DNA of 64,000 nucleotides from the NCBI RefSeq assembly GCF_030463565.1, contig NC_134676.1:26578728-26642727 (forward strand), given 5' to 3'. Origin of the DNA: Pelecanus crispus. Lineage: Eukaryota; Chordata; Aves; Pelecaniformes; Pelecanidae. This document shows positions 11,350 to 22,542 of the stretch, one piece after another (position 1 is the stretch's first letter; every line of letters begins with the position of its first letter). A program made the translations under genes and the position numbers. Under the pieces are notes generated by a model. The model saw only the letters and a list, made by a program, of their open reading frames with translations, ran no database searches and was not told where the DNA came from.

Positions 11350-12340
11350 CATGGCCTGTGAGGAGCGGCTAAGGACTCTGGGCTTGCCTAGTTTGGAGAA
11401 AAGGAGGCTGAGGGGCAGCCTCATTGCTCTCCACAGCTTCCTGAGGAGGGGAAGTGGAGAGGGAGGTGCTGAGCTCTTCTCCCTGGGATCCAGTGATAGG
11501 ACGCGTGGGAATGGCTCAAAGTTGTGCCGGGGGAGGTTTAGACTGGAGATGAGGAAGCATTTCTCCACCGAGGGGGTGGTCAAAGACTGGAACGGGCTTG
11601 CTAGAGAGGTGGTCGATGCCCCAAGCCTGCCAGTATTTGAGAGGCATTCGGACAACGCCCTTAACAACACGCTGTCACTTCTGGTCAGCCCTGAAGTGGT
11701 CAGGTAGCTGTGTTGCCTTTAAGTAGTAGATCTTGTTATACTAATGAAATATAGTCCCATGCCTTTAAGTAGTAGATCTGGTTTTACTAATGAAATATAT
11801 GCCTTGAGTAGCAGTGAATTACTGCATATTTTGCTACATTGATAAAATGTAAGAAGGAAGGGAGGATGGCTAAACGGCTGGTTGCTGACCTTCAAAGATA
11901 AGGGGATGGTAAAACAAATGGGTATGCACAAAATAGGAGGAACTGGGTAAGAGGTAATTCGGGCAGGGGGAGATCGCGACCACCGACCCGATTAAGGACT
12001 GAAGCAAGTACCCCCCCAACTCCTCCTGCGCAAGCGCAGTGAATTAAAAAGACACTATGGCTTTAAAGACTATGCGAGTAAACTGTTAACCAATGAAGAT
12101 GAGCGCATGAAGACAAGTTAATGATTAGCTAATAGAAAGGCATGGAAATTGTATATTCAATGTACAAATAAGGGAATGGAATCCAAACTTGGTGTGCCTG
12201 ACTTATGGAATTCTTCCACCTTGCACCCTGCGCAGAATAAAGCAGTATCTCCTTTCAAAACCATTTTTGGTTTTGGGAGCTTTATTTCCAGGTAACAGTT
12301 GGACTAGATGATCGTTGTAGGTCCCTCCCAACAGAAATAG
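11350..12340 (+). mobile_element. CR1 LINE 3' end, interrupted by an LTR
   Basis: The block 11350-11707 encodes the C-terminal end of CR1 ORF2. Recognisable runs are [31 protein letters not shown] and RFRLEMRKHFSTEGVV, followed by LAREVVDAPSLPVFERH. This signature recurs in the other CR1 copy of the window (near 52600-52850, minus strand). The CR1 3' UTR resumes at 12298 with GTTGGACTAGATGATCG and TAGGTCCCTCCCAAC, then runs into its TCTAT-type tail. The intervening 585 bp is an LTR insertion. The element is severely 5'-truncated and cannot move itself. Confidence 0.9.
11711..12297 (+). mobile_element. solo LTR nested in CR1
   Basis: The insertion splits the CR1 3' end. It starts TGTTGCC and ends GGTAACA, giving near-inverted LTR-type ends (TG...CA). 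It carries AATAAA at 12236-12241 about 55 bp before the end, as expected for a retroviral LTR in plus orientation. A 46-bp internal tandem duplication lies at 11715-11760 and 11761-11802. Flanks tagctg (11705-11710) and cagttg (12296-12301) may be a decayed 6-bp target duplication with two differences, which would shift the 3' end by two bases. No internal viral genes are present, so it is a solo LTR from recombination. The family is unassigned. Confidence 0.7.
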
Positions 12341-12640
12341 TCTATTCTATTCTATTCTATTCTATTGTATTCTATTGTATTCTATTGTATTCTATTGTAT
12401 TCTATTCTATTCTATTCTATTCTATTCTATTCTATTCTATTCTATTCTATTCTATTCTATTCTATTCTATTCTATTCTATTCAATTCCATTCCATTCCAT
12501 TCCATTCCATTCCATTCCATTCCATTCCATTCCATTCCATTCCATTCCATTCCATTCCATTCCACTCCATTCCATTCCATTCCACTCCATTCTATTCCAT
12601 TCTGTCCTATTCTATTCTGTTCTATTCTATTCTATTCTGT
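12341..12640 (+). repeat. pentanucleotide microsatellite (TCTAT)n / (TCCAT)n
   Basis: About 300 bp of 5-bp units grown from the 3' tail of the CR1 element. The array begins as TCTAT with some TTGTA variants, turns into a homogeneous TCCAT block at about 12483-12590, and returns to TCTAT/TCTGT. All three plus-strand frames stay open because the 5-bp period gives a 15-bp coding period. These frames are artefacts. Confidence 0.95.
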
Positions 12641-13584
12641 GGGACACTGTGCAGTCTCTGAGCAGCAATGCCCTGTCCTGTCGTGCCAGGAGGCCACGGC
12701 CAAAGGAGGGGGAGTTTGGACGGGACAGCACTGAAGGCTGCATTGGCTGCCCTACCCAGCCCACGAGCTGTGAGTCTGGCCAACAGAAGACGAGGCAGAG
12801 GAGCTGAAAGGGCAGGGTGAGGTATTTGGCCCCATTAGGAGGAGGCGGGAAATGGGTTTTTCTTTGGGCTGGCTGAAAGCAATGTGAGGGTGGCAGTGTC
12901 CTGGCTGCCGGTGGGGCAAGCGAGCAGGCACTGACACGGGGCTATTACAGATCTTGTTATGGTCATTCCATGAGCAGGATCAGGAGTGCAAAAGCACACT
13001 GGAAGGACAAAGGGAATCATAAACCATAGCAGAAGATGGGAACAGAGATGGAGGAGAAAGGTAACATCCCAGTCTGATTTCTCTCTTTCACTGCTTTGTA
13101 AGAGGGAAAACCTCAACTTCTTTACATAAATATAAAGACACAGAAAAAACTATACCAAACTATGCCAGTAGAAGTCAAATGTAAAGGCAAGTATTCAGGG
13201 TTAGGAAATGACAGGCATGAGGTTGCTTGTGTAATTGCAATTCAGCTGCTTTGCGTTTCTGCCTTCTGCTCACTTCATACATCCTTCAGCCTTCAAGTTT
13301 TCCTTCACTGCAGATCGTGTTCCAAGCAGACCCATCCTGTTCAGTGAATGAGGTAGGAATACTGTACAACAAATATCTACGGTCATGTAGTTACTTCATC
13401 GTAATGTGTATATACAGGGAAATTACAAAGTTTGCCTGTGCATCCTCTGTTGTGGAATTTCTACCCCTTGAGAGCCTAATGATGCCACCTTTCAGTGCAA
13501 TCTCTGAATGTCCTTAAAAAATCTGAACCGTAAAAGACAGATCCCACCGTGTGGCATCATGTGGTCCCACATGGGCCACCAGCA
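12641..13584. other. intergenic, no gene seen
   Basis: A moderately GC-rich first part (to about 12950) grades into AT-rich unique sequence. No recognisable coding or RNA signal. Confidence 0.5.
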
Positions 13585-13796
13585 GGATGGAGCCACTCGA
13601 CTATTCCGAATAACTAGTATGATTTACAGTTTACCACCATTACACAGATCGCTCGGAACAGGGCAGGGGTGAAAAGCAGATGGAGCCTGTGGGTTTCACT
13701 GCTGTGTCCTGACAGCAGAGGAATGACATGCTGGGTCCTTTACCTGCATCTGGAGGAAGCGCCTGGCCTGCTGAGCGCGCTGCCCATCCAGTTTCA
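13585..13796 (+). repeat. 212-bp direct repeat, copy 1
   Basis: Begins GGATGGAG and ends GCCCATCC plus AGTTTCA. The first six bases and CCATCC near the end are inverted complements. It is about 94% identical by eye (about 13 substitutions, no indels) to 15024-15235, in the same orientation. Not recognised as CR1 or as any LTR I know. Confidence 0.85.
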
Positions 13797-15023
13797 TGTG
13801 CAACCATAAATCAGGCTTTAAATGTGTTGATAAACTAATACACTCTGAGGGGGAGAAATACTGTTATTTAACATTGACTCAACAATTACAGCCCTCACTA
13901 AAACCAGTTATAAGAAAAAAAGAATTAAAAATTAGGCTTTAATGAACAGTACTGTGGAGGAAAACTCTGAGATCTTAAAAGCCATACGCGTTAATCAGCC
14001 TAATACAGAACTCTATTAAATACCACTGATTGCTCTGTGTCAGTACAAACAAACTTCCTGCAAAATCATATCCCACAAATAATTACTAATGTCTCAGTGA
14101 TGGATTTTATGAAAGGTGGGAACATGACTACTGGACATAAAAAGGCAAAGTCAAATTATTTTCTTGGATTTGGCTTCTCCATCTTACAGGAGGATTTCAT
14201 ATTTCCTTAACATAGTTACTGCAGATGCTGGGGAATTACAAGGTGAGAGGACAACTATGAGTGGTCAGGCTTGCATGCTGTCCCTTACTTCTCTCTCTGA
14301 GTCTATGTCCACAATTTTTGCCCATCAGCAGAAAGGATGAACTAAAAGAAAACCTTTGCTCCATATTTGACATGAATTCCCTTGTACCATAAGAGGTTTG
14401 TTTCTCTGTGGTGAGATTAAATGGATCTAAACTTGGACACGATCCAGATGGTTTATTGTACTAACAAAAGTAAAGAAAAACAACAGAGAAATAATACCAG
14501 CAGTGCACACATCCATGAGGAAAAACATTTAAAAAGAAGTAGTGTGGCTGCGTTGACAGGCCATTGGTTTGCGTCTCAGAACACAAGGGCCATATTAGTA
14601 GACCTGCTGGTTTCTGATGACCTTGGACAAGGTTGTTCATTCTGTGATTTTTTTGCCCCGACTACCTGTTAAATGGGACAGTGATACCTAATTGAAGCAT
14701 CTGAAATTTCTTAACTTCTGAACTACGAGCCACATCTGAGAAATATTATTAGAAAATATTAAAATAAACTGCGTAATGTCATGCTTTGTATTTGGAAGCA
14801 AATACGCTATTTCAGCTTTCTTCTTAGTTTCCGTGGGACATTAGTAGGGATTACAGAAAACATCAAGCTTTCTCTTTTATTTCTTTTTTTTTATCTAATC
14901 CACTATATGCTGACTGACATCTTGAAGCGCAGAACTTTGGGGGGTTTTTACTTCCCTACTCCTGCCTAATCAATATTAGAAAAAAACATGTATTTTTTCT
15001 TCCCAAAAGAAACTCTTGCACCT
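13797..15023. other. 1.2 kb spacer between the 212-bp repeats
   Basis: AT-rich sequence without recognisable coding content. No primer-binding-site-like TGG motif directly follows copy 1, which weakens the idea that the two repeats are the LTRs of a small retroelement. Confidence 0.4.
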
Positions 15024-15235
15024 GGATGGAGTCACTCAACTATTCCGAATAACTAGTACGATTTACAGTTTACCACCATTACACAAATCGCACAGGACAG
15101 GATAGGGGTGAAATGCAGACGGAGCCTGTGGGTTTCACTGCTGTGTCCTGACAGCAGAGGAATGACATGCTGGGTCCTTTACCTGCATCTGGAGGAAGCG
15201 CCTGGCCTGCTGAGTGCGCTGCCCATCCGGTTTCA
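15024..15235 (+). repeat. 212-bp direct repeat, copy 2
   Basis: Same length and ends as the copy at 13585-13796, starting GGATGGAG and ending GCCCATCC plus GGTTTCA. Differences cluster near 15085-15107. The flanking sequences of the two copies are unrelated, so the boundaries are sharp. Confidence 0.85.
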
Positions 15236-18200
15236 CCCGTGAGATTTGAACAGTTCTGTCCTCTCTTCTCTATGATACCCCATTTCACCCTCTGCTCTTT
15301 TGACTCCTCCAGTCTGTATTATCTTTGACTTGTCAGTTCCTGCTTCTAAACATCAGATTTCTCTATTCACTGCCCTACCAGTCAAAGCCTGCCTTCCACC
15401 CTCCAACTTAGATTTTCCCCATCCTATTTTTTATTCAGTCTGTTTCCCTGCCTGTTAACCTTTTTCAAGTTTCTCTCATGGGATTTTAGCCCTGGGTCTT
15501 TATCTGATCTCTCTTTCATTCTTGATTTACTGGTTCGCACTCTTTTGCCTGCCATTTCTCTCTCTGATCCTTAGTCATGGTTTCCACTTGGAGTTCAGAC
15601 TGTTTTCCCATAACATGAAAAGCTGGTCTGACTTTTTATCAAGCTGGTCCCAGCCTCAAAGTCATCTTCTGTCTTAAGCCTGAGCTGCAGAATGGCACTG
15701 GAGCAATCTTTCGAGATTTGTAGGTAAATTCCCAAGTGTGTGTGAAAAGTAATTTAATTTTTTCAAAATTTAGGCTGTTGTAAATTGGACCAGCCTGCCA
15801 GAGGAATGGAAGAAGACTAAAAGTGCAAAAAAAAACCTCAGAATATTTATGGCCAAATTTCTTTTTTCTGTTTCACGGCATGAAGACGTTAGTGCTTCTC
15901 GAAGCCTTGGTCAAAATTTTCTCACATGGAGAAAAAACGTTGTATATGCCAGGACTTCATTCTCAGCAGCAGCTGAAGTCCAGGTGCATGGAAGCTCTGT
16001 GGAAATAGTTGGAAATTCCGGATGTTCTTCATGGAAAGATTTACAGAAATACAGCATAATATTCTCCAAATATGACTTTTTCAAAGTCTCAGAAAAACTC
16101 ACCAGTAAGAAGGAAAACTCAGGCAGAAAATTAAGCAGTTTCTTCAAATATTCACAGATGCTATTGCTAGAATGTCTACAAGAACTTTAAAAAAAGTAAG
16201 TATGAAAGAAGAACTGCTAAAAACAGAAGCTAATTATTCTAAGGAAATCTCATATTCACTAGTGAATGAGTACTTCATAGACTACAAGCTTTCAGACCCT
16301 GAGAAATAAAAATATTAACCTTTTACTTCAATATAGGAAGAATGGATACCAAAATAATGGGTGATGCTTGGAATTTGTTAGTTCTATTAGAAATCAACTT
16401 GGTCTGGTTTGGCAGGAGCAATCAAAAAGAAAAACGCCATATGATTGCTATGACTTACTCTTTATAAAAACACAGACCATATTGTCTATAATGTAAATAT
16501 GACAGAAAGAACTTCTTTATCAGTATGTGGTTACTGAGATGTGATCCACAGAGGACACACTAGAAAAGAAGACTCATTGTGTGCAAATACAGTTTTGCCA
16601 AGAAAGGAATGCTGTTGGAGAGGTTTCAGATCCACAATGCCATTATTGCTACATTTCAAAAATTGTAAGTAAAAAAATACATTGTTTTTTTACAGTATTT
16701 TCAGCATCTTCAGCTGAAACTGCAAAAATATCTGCAATGATTTGGGGAAGCAAAGCTGAGTGAGGTATCTGGATAAACTTGGAGTAATTAGACAGAAATG
16801 ACAACCTGGCATAATCAGTCTACTGGCATAAACTGTGCTTTCTGTATGGTCAGAAAAAACACTGGAGGAAATAACAGCCACTGATAAACCTGACTAAGAA
16901 ATGAAAGCATTACTCAGGGCTCAGTATCTTTAAAAAATTCTTGTATGGGTGTAGTGCCACAGAGCTGTGTAGGAGATGTGTGATCTATTTCTGGTGGCAA
17001 GACAATGAAATGTTCGAAGTGGGTGCCGGAAAACTAGCATTCACTGGCAACAGGACAGAGTTAGAAATATTGGACTGTAAGGCATCTCAGGGAATTATGT
17101 CATACAATTGCTTTCAAAAACAAATCTAGTCCTAGCTTGAGAGGACTACATTTACTTGAATATAAGGCAACACTTAGGTTTCTTCATCTATTCCAGGAGA
17201 AAAAATGGTGAATGTAAAATTCTCCAGAATCCCTCCAGGCCCACCTGATATGACAGTAAAGATTCTTCTAGACTGATGAAAATGCAGGCAGAAACCTTGG
17301 GCTCAGGGAAGAGGATGCCATTTACTCTCTTCCCCTCTTTTCTCTACTTCAGTTATAAATCAAATGCAGATCCTGCAAGGGAAAATGATGGAGAAGTCAT
17401 CCCACTCACTGAAAGAAGCATGTGTGTGGGGAGGGAGATTTGTGATTAGGCATGAGAAAGGAGGGCAAGGAAAAGGCATAAAGGAGTAGGAGGAAGGAAG
17501 AGACACAAAATAGCATCAATGCATGAGAAGTGAGGGAAGTGTGAGGTGCTGGCTCCCTCATCTTCAAAGGGAATAAAATAAACATCTTTGGTTTCCTTAG
17601 GGATTTTGGAATTTACACTCATCTGATATTAAACCAAATGGCAGCTGATGTAAGGGAGCAGCAGTAGTATCCCAGCCCAGAGCCGTGGAGGAAGTAGTGT
17701 CTGCAGGCTGCAAGCTGCTGGAGGAAGGATGTCTCTATCCTTCCACCTACCTTCACCTCCTCCCACATGGAGGCAGTGATGGCTGCCATCTGTGATTACT
17801 TTTCAGTCACTGTTTCTTTTGCACCCCGTCCTTATTTTGGAAGGTTGCTCTTGAAGCTACCAGCTCCTTGAAGATCAACAACCTTTGGGAGTGCCAGGAC
17901 AAAATACTTATGGCAAGTTTATACTCGTTTATTCTTGTGCCCTTTAATAGCTCTTTTTGCTCCCTTGCTTGCATTAACCTCACCCAAAATATGTGGAGAC
18001 CATAATAGTATGTCATACGGGATTTTAGTTTGATAAACCAAACAAGCCAGTTTTTATTTTTCTACTCTCAAATAACGGCTCTGAGGTTCCCTAAACATCC
18101 TTAGAGTTTCTCTCTGGTTTTGGTGCAGCTCGAATTCCTTTTTTCTTAATGTGCTGACTAGGGCTGAACAAGGAATTGCAGTTCAGGTATTTTCTTTATC

Positions 18201-18779
18201 CAGTGAAACGGGATTTCCCTGTCTTTTACAAGCATGTTTGTCTTTTCTGTGGGAATGGTAGCTCCTAACCAATGTGCGATCAACCAGTACAGATCTGGTT
18301 TTGCATAGAGAAAACAGGGGTACCATGGAAGATTAGGCAAAATGCAGACCCTTGGGATGCTTCTTGCTTTTCCAGCTCTGTTCTGCTGCTCTTCTGGAAC
18401 TTTGGCCAGGCCAGTGGCCATGTTGATACTCAGCAGGCTTGAGATTCAGACGGCACAGCCATCTGGGTTTTTTTCCATCTACAGGTATCTCACTGGGAGG
18501 TTCAACCCAACACTCCTTTCAGAGGTACTGATACTGCTGCCAAGTTTACAGGTGTTGCCCCAGCTGGTTGGACATTCAGGGCAAGGGTGTCAGAACAGGG
18601 TTTGGCAGCGCGATCGTTGGCTATGAATACACATGCCAGGAATATGCTACTTCAGAGCCGCAAACAACAGTTTTTCTCCTGCACCACCCTGTGCTTTGCC
18701 CTGCCTGAAGCCATACATCTCTTGTTGGATTGTGGCATTGCTTGGTGTCTTTGCGGAGTAACCGCCACTGACCTGCTGA
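15236..18779. other. intergenic, no gene seen
   Basis: Mostly AT-rich sequence, with a pyrimidine-rich strand at 15260-15620. Short open frames at 15823-16190 on both strands have no recognisable similarity. Confidence 0.5.
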
Positions 18780-19365
18780 TAGTTTGTCGTGGTTTAGCCC
18801 CAGCCAGCAACTAAGCACCACGCAGCCGCTCGCTCACTCCCCCTACCCCGATGGGATGGGGGAGAGAATTGGAGGAGTAAGAGTGAGAAACACTCCTGGG
18901 TTGAGATAAGAACAGTTTAATAATTGAAATAAAGTAAAATAGTAATGCTAATAGTAACAGTATAATAATGATAATAATAATAATGATACACGAAGCAAGT
19001 GATGCACAATGCAATTGCTCACCACCCGCCGACCGATACCCAGACAGTTCCCGAGCAGCGATCGCTGCTCCCTGGCCACCCCCCCCCCCCCCAGTTTATA
19101 TACTGAGCATGATGTCATATGGTATGGAATAGCCCTTTGGTCAGTTTGGATCGACTATTCTGGCTGTGCCCCCTCCCAGTTTCTTGTGCGCCTGGCAGAG
19201 CATGGGAAGCTGAAAAAGTCCTTGACTAGCATAAGCAGTACTCAGCAACAACTAAAAACATCAGCATGTTATCAACATTCTTCTCCTACTAAATCCAAAA
19301 CACAGCACTATGCCTACTGCTAGGAAGAAAATTAACTCTATCCCAGCCGAAAGCAGGACATAGTT
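18780..19365 (-). mobile_element. solo ERV LTR with 5-bp target-site duplication
   Basis: LTR body 18785-19360 (576 bp). On the minus strand it begins TGTCCTGCTTTCGGCTGGGA and ends TTAAACCACGACA, the TG...CA form. It is flanked by TAGTT at 18780-18784 and TAGTT at 19361-19365, a perfect 5-bp duplication. On the minus strand it carries a TATATAAAC box (forward 19095-19103) and a CRE-like TGACATCA just upstream of it. ATTAAA lies further downstream and an ATT-type triplet run near 18960-18985. I recognise it as a very common LTR in bird genomes; the 5-bp duplication suits an ERVL-type element. No internal viral genes remain. Confidence 0.88.
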
Positions 19366-21950
19366 TCATCAGGCAGCGTGCTTTATAGCTCAAAGAATGC
19401 CTGCATCAGAGGGCTCTAGACAAAGAAGTGTTCCAAAATAGCAGGGGAAAAAAAACCAAAACAAACAACTTAGAGGTGAGCCTCTTGTCATCACTATTAA
19501 ACTTCTCTATGTTATATTACTTTAGTCTTCAAGATGAGGCGATTCTGTGTTGTTTCTCCTGTTAATGCCTATGATTTAATCATCTAGCTTGCTTTCTTTG
19601 TATCAACATGTACAATTCAGCCTTAGCTGATGGATGTCACCATCTTTTTGCATCATATATTAATTTGGGGAATGGCAAGACAGAGAAGTAATTTCAGTAA
19701 GCTTGGCAAGCATAAACAAAGGCTTTTTCCACAAGACAAATAACGTTATCTCAACCAAATCAATGTGGAAACTGATGAAAATTGTAAAAGGGTGTAATTG
19801 AGACAAAACTTAAGGCTTCGAGAAAGCTCAGTCAGACCTGGAAGAGCAGTAACAATAAATATGGAAGAGAAGTAATCAATTATGTGGAGCTACTATGCTT
19901 AACTATAAGAATCAATTACCACTGTTTAAATGAAGAATTAAGAGGAAATAAAGATGAACCATGAGATTTACTTGGAGTGATGCTTTCTTTGTCCCTATAG
20001 CTCTGTTCCCTCACCCAGGATCTTATCTCTCCCAGTACTCATATTTTATTATAGAGAAGCATGAAATAGATAGGGCATTTCACGAGTCAGTAAAGACACT
20101 CTTGGTATCCCACACGGGGTTGTTCTGGAGATAGCAGTGTTTCTTTGCCCCTGAATCTGTTCACACCTCTAATTCTCAAGTGAGCATGCAATTCTTTCCC
20201 CCAGGGCTCAGTGTGTGTTTGGTTTCTTTTGCATTTCTTCTTTTATCTTCAGTCTCAGGGATTTCTGGTTTTGCACCCATACGGCGGGAAAACATACTTC
20301 ATGCAAGCCAAATATGTGAACAAGTTGAAAGGCGGAGACAGATGGAGCCATCTCTGTGATATCTAAACAAAATACTTTGGACATAATGAAATACTAAAGC
20401 ATTTGGATTAGTGTGTGAGCTTGAGCTGAAAGAACAAAAATGATGCAACAGTTACTCATATGTGGATTTAGAGCCTTAGTTTCTTTGCTCTTGACCTGCC
20501 GTTACTGCATGACAAATGTCATGTGGGACTTTCAGAAGCTAATGAATCTAGGCTCCTAGCTACTTGACATCAAGGAATATATTTATAAGCTGTGTGCTGT
20601 TTACGCTTGCCTAGTCTGAATTATTTTTGATCATAGTCTCTTTCACTCTTATCAGTCTTATCATATAGAAGAAAGAACTGTTGTGGATCTTCATCTTTCC
20701 CCCACCACGTGGGGACTGCCTCAAACAGTTTTACTGATAGAAGCCTGTACATCTAATTTGGTTTTTAGTGGAAAATACATAGAGCTTCCTGTGTTTCAGA
20801 GTTAGCACATGAAACCCAACCAAGAAATGACAACGGCAGTCCAGAAAAGTAATGCAGTCTCGTCATAACTATGCATGTTCTGAGCGTTGCCCACAACAAA
20901 CCTTAGGTTGTTGCCACTCAGTCTACTAAGTTTTTGTAGCTCAGTGCCTTTACTTTAGGTTATGAGATGGTGTGTGAGAAATGGGAAACTGAAGAAGCTG
21001 TTATTTTTTCCCCTGTGAGGCAGTCTGCCTCACTGCTACTGCTGGGAATGATTCATGCTAGGTTTCTTAATGCTCGTTTTTGTTTGGAGAAGGTTTCCCT
21101 TGATATTTAATTTGTCATCTTCATTCTTCTCATAGCTGATTGCTTTTATAGGTCACAATGTTGAAGCAAGGTTCTGTGAAACATGTGCATATGTGACTTA
21201 AAGTAACTTTTGAAAATGTCTGTCCTTACTCTGGGACATGAGATTGTTAGGTAAATCCTTTAGCTGTCTTTCATTCCAACCTCTTCTTGGGATACACTTG
21301 GTCCCAGGTAGCAGAGATCTTAGGAGAGGACAAACAACCTGTTTTTAAAGCAACGGCTGTGAACATACCATTGTTGGTTTTGTTGTGTTTTGCAATGCCA
21401 TAACGTCCATTGGTAAAACTTGGGTCTTCTTCCACTTTTATGTGGGGGTTGACATCTAGTGTCTTACTGATACCTCCCTCTTATGTTTGTTATAGTTTAA
21501 TATGCCTCCGGTGGCTACAATGTCGCTTAAGCAGGAAAATACCATGAAAATATTGAAAGTGGTCCTAGAAGTAGCAAGGAGCCGGGATGCATGTTCCACC
21601 TGGGGCATCCCGATGCCATTGGCATCGTCTAGGAGCAGTTATACCTAGCACTTACAAATTCAGGAAAACTTGGAGAGTTAATGGAAGTATTTGCTGCGCC
21701 TGGGATGCGGTAGGTGCCCAGCAAGGTCGTAGGTGGTGCTGGAGCTCGGGCTACTGTTGAATTAGAAGCAACAACACATGCTATCTGTTCGCATGGTACG
21801 GTTGGAGGACTGAGCCAAAAATAGTAGGATCTGGCAAGCCCAGCGTGCTGGCTGTTTCTTTGCAACACTACTAGCGTGGACGTGCTGGAATCTACATTTT
21901 TGGGGGGCAATTTTGGAATAGCTGCTGTGTTTCCTTCCCGTTCCGGCAGG
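19366..21950. other. HOMER1 upstream region
   Basis: AT-rich DNA with no recognised exon or repeat. GC content rises from about 21950 into the HOMER1 CpG island. Distal regulatory elements may lie here but none can be defined from sequence alone. Confidence 0.5.
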
Positions 21951-22319
21951 CGCGCCGTCGCGTTTGAGGCGCTTGCAGAGCAGGGGGACGCAGGCGCCTG
22001 CTCCGGCCAGGAGCCCAGCTGCCCCGGGAGCGGGGCGCCCCGCCGTCCCCACCCGCGGGGCAGGGGCCCGGGAAGCTGCCGCAGCCGCCTTGCGGGGTGG
22101 GCTCCGCGCCGCCGCCTCCTCCCCGCTCCCCGCTCCCGGCCGCAGGGCGCAGCCCCGGGGCGGGCGGGCGCGCGCGGCCTCGCCGTGGCGACGGCGCCGC
22201 AGGGGGCGGGGGCGGGGGCGGCGGCGGCGGCCGGGCCCCGAGGAGGCGCACGGAGGCGGCGGCGGCGGCACGGCGGGCCCCGAGCCCTGCCCCCCGCCCT
22301 CTCCCCCCCGCCGCCATTG

Positions 22320-22329
22320 CCTATTATAG
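22320..22329 (+). promoter_or_regulatory. HOMER1: CArG-like element
   Basis: CCTATTATAG differs from the SRF consensus CC(A/T)6GG at one position. It lies about 120 bp upstream of the TATA-like box and next to the CRE cluster. SRF binding is plausible for an activity-induced gene but is only inferred. Confidence 0.35.
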
Positions 22330-22356
22330 AAGAGCTTCCGGCGGCGTGGACCACTC

Positions 22357-22438
22357 TGACATCATCCCCCGCACCCCGGTGACGTCAGCGCCGGGAGCGG
22401 TGCGTGACGTCGGTGCGTAGGGGAGCGCGGTGACGTGT
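22357..22438 (+). promoter_or_regulatory. HOMER1: cluster of four CRE-type sites
   Basis: TGACATCA at 22357-22364, a perfect palindromic TGACGTCA at 22380-22387, TGACGTCG at 22405-22412 and TGACGTGT at 22431-22438. Four CREB/ATF-type sites within 82 bp, ending just before the TATA-like box, are far above chance. HOMER1 is known as a neuronal activity-induced gene whose transcription responds to CREB/MAPK signalling, so the cluster fits the gene. Occupancy cannot be seen from sequence. Confidence 0.8.
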
Positions 22439-22440
22439 GC

Positions 22441-22448
22441 TATTTAAA
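22441..22448 (+). promoter_or_regulatory. HOMER1: TATA-like box
   Basis: TATTTAAA stands as an AT island in otherwise GC-rich DNA, three bases after the last CRE. A start 25-30 bp downstream, near 22470-22475, would be expected. Confidence 0.6.
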
Positions 22449-22464
22449 GCTCCCCGGGCGGAGG

Positions 22465-22542
22465 ATGGAGGCAGAGCGGGCAGGGGCCGCCGCTGGCAGG
22501 AGCGGGCTGGCTGCGTGCGGCGGCATGCGCGGGGGGCTGTAG
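22465..22542 (+). other. possible uORF 1 in the HOMER1 leader (25 codons)
   Basis: ATG at 22465 runs to TAG at 22540-22542, with a second in-frame ATG at 22525. The first ATG may lie before the real transcription start. The second would then leave a 5-codon frame. Confidence 0.3.

Noticed and set aside
12365..12807. Three overlapping frames encoding Tyr-Ser-Ile-Leu-Phe and His-Ser-Ile-Pro-Phe repeats
   Set aside because: Translation of a 5-bp microsatellite in all three frames; no independent coding evidence.
13585..15235. Interpretation of the 212-bp repeats as the two LTRs of a retroelement
   Set aside because: No TG...CA ends, no primer-binding or polypurine motif next to them and no coding remains in the 1.2 kb between; kept only as an unexplained repeat pair.
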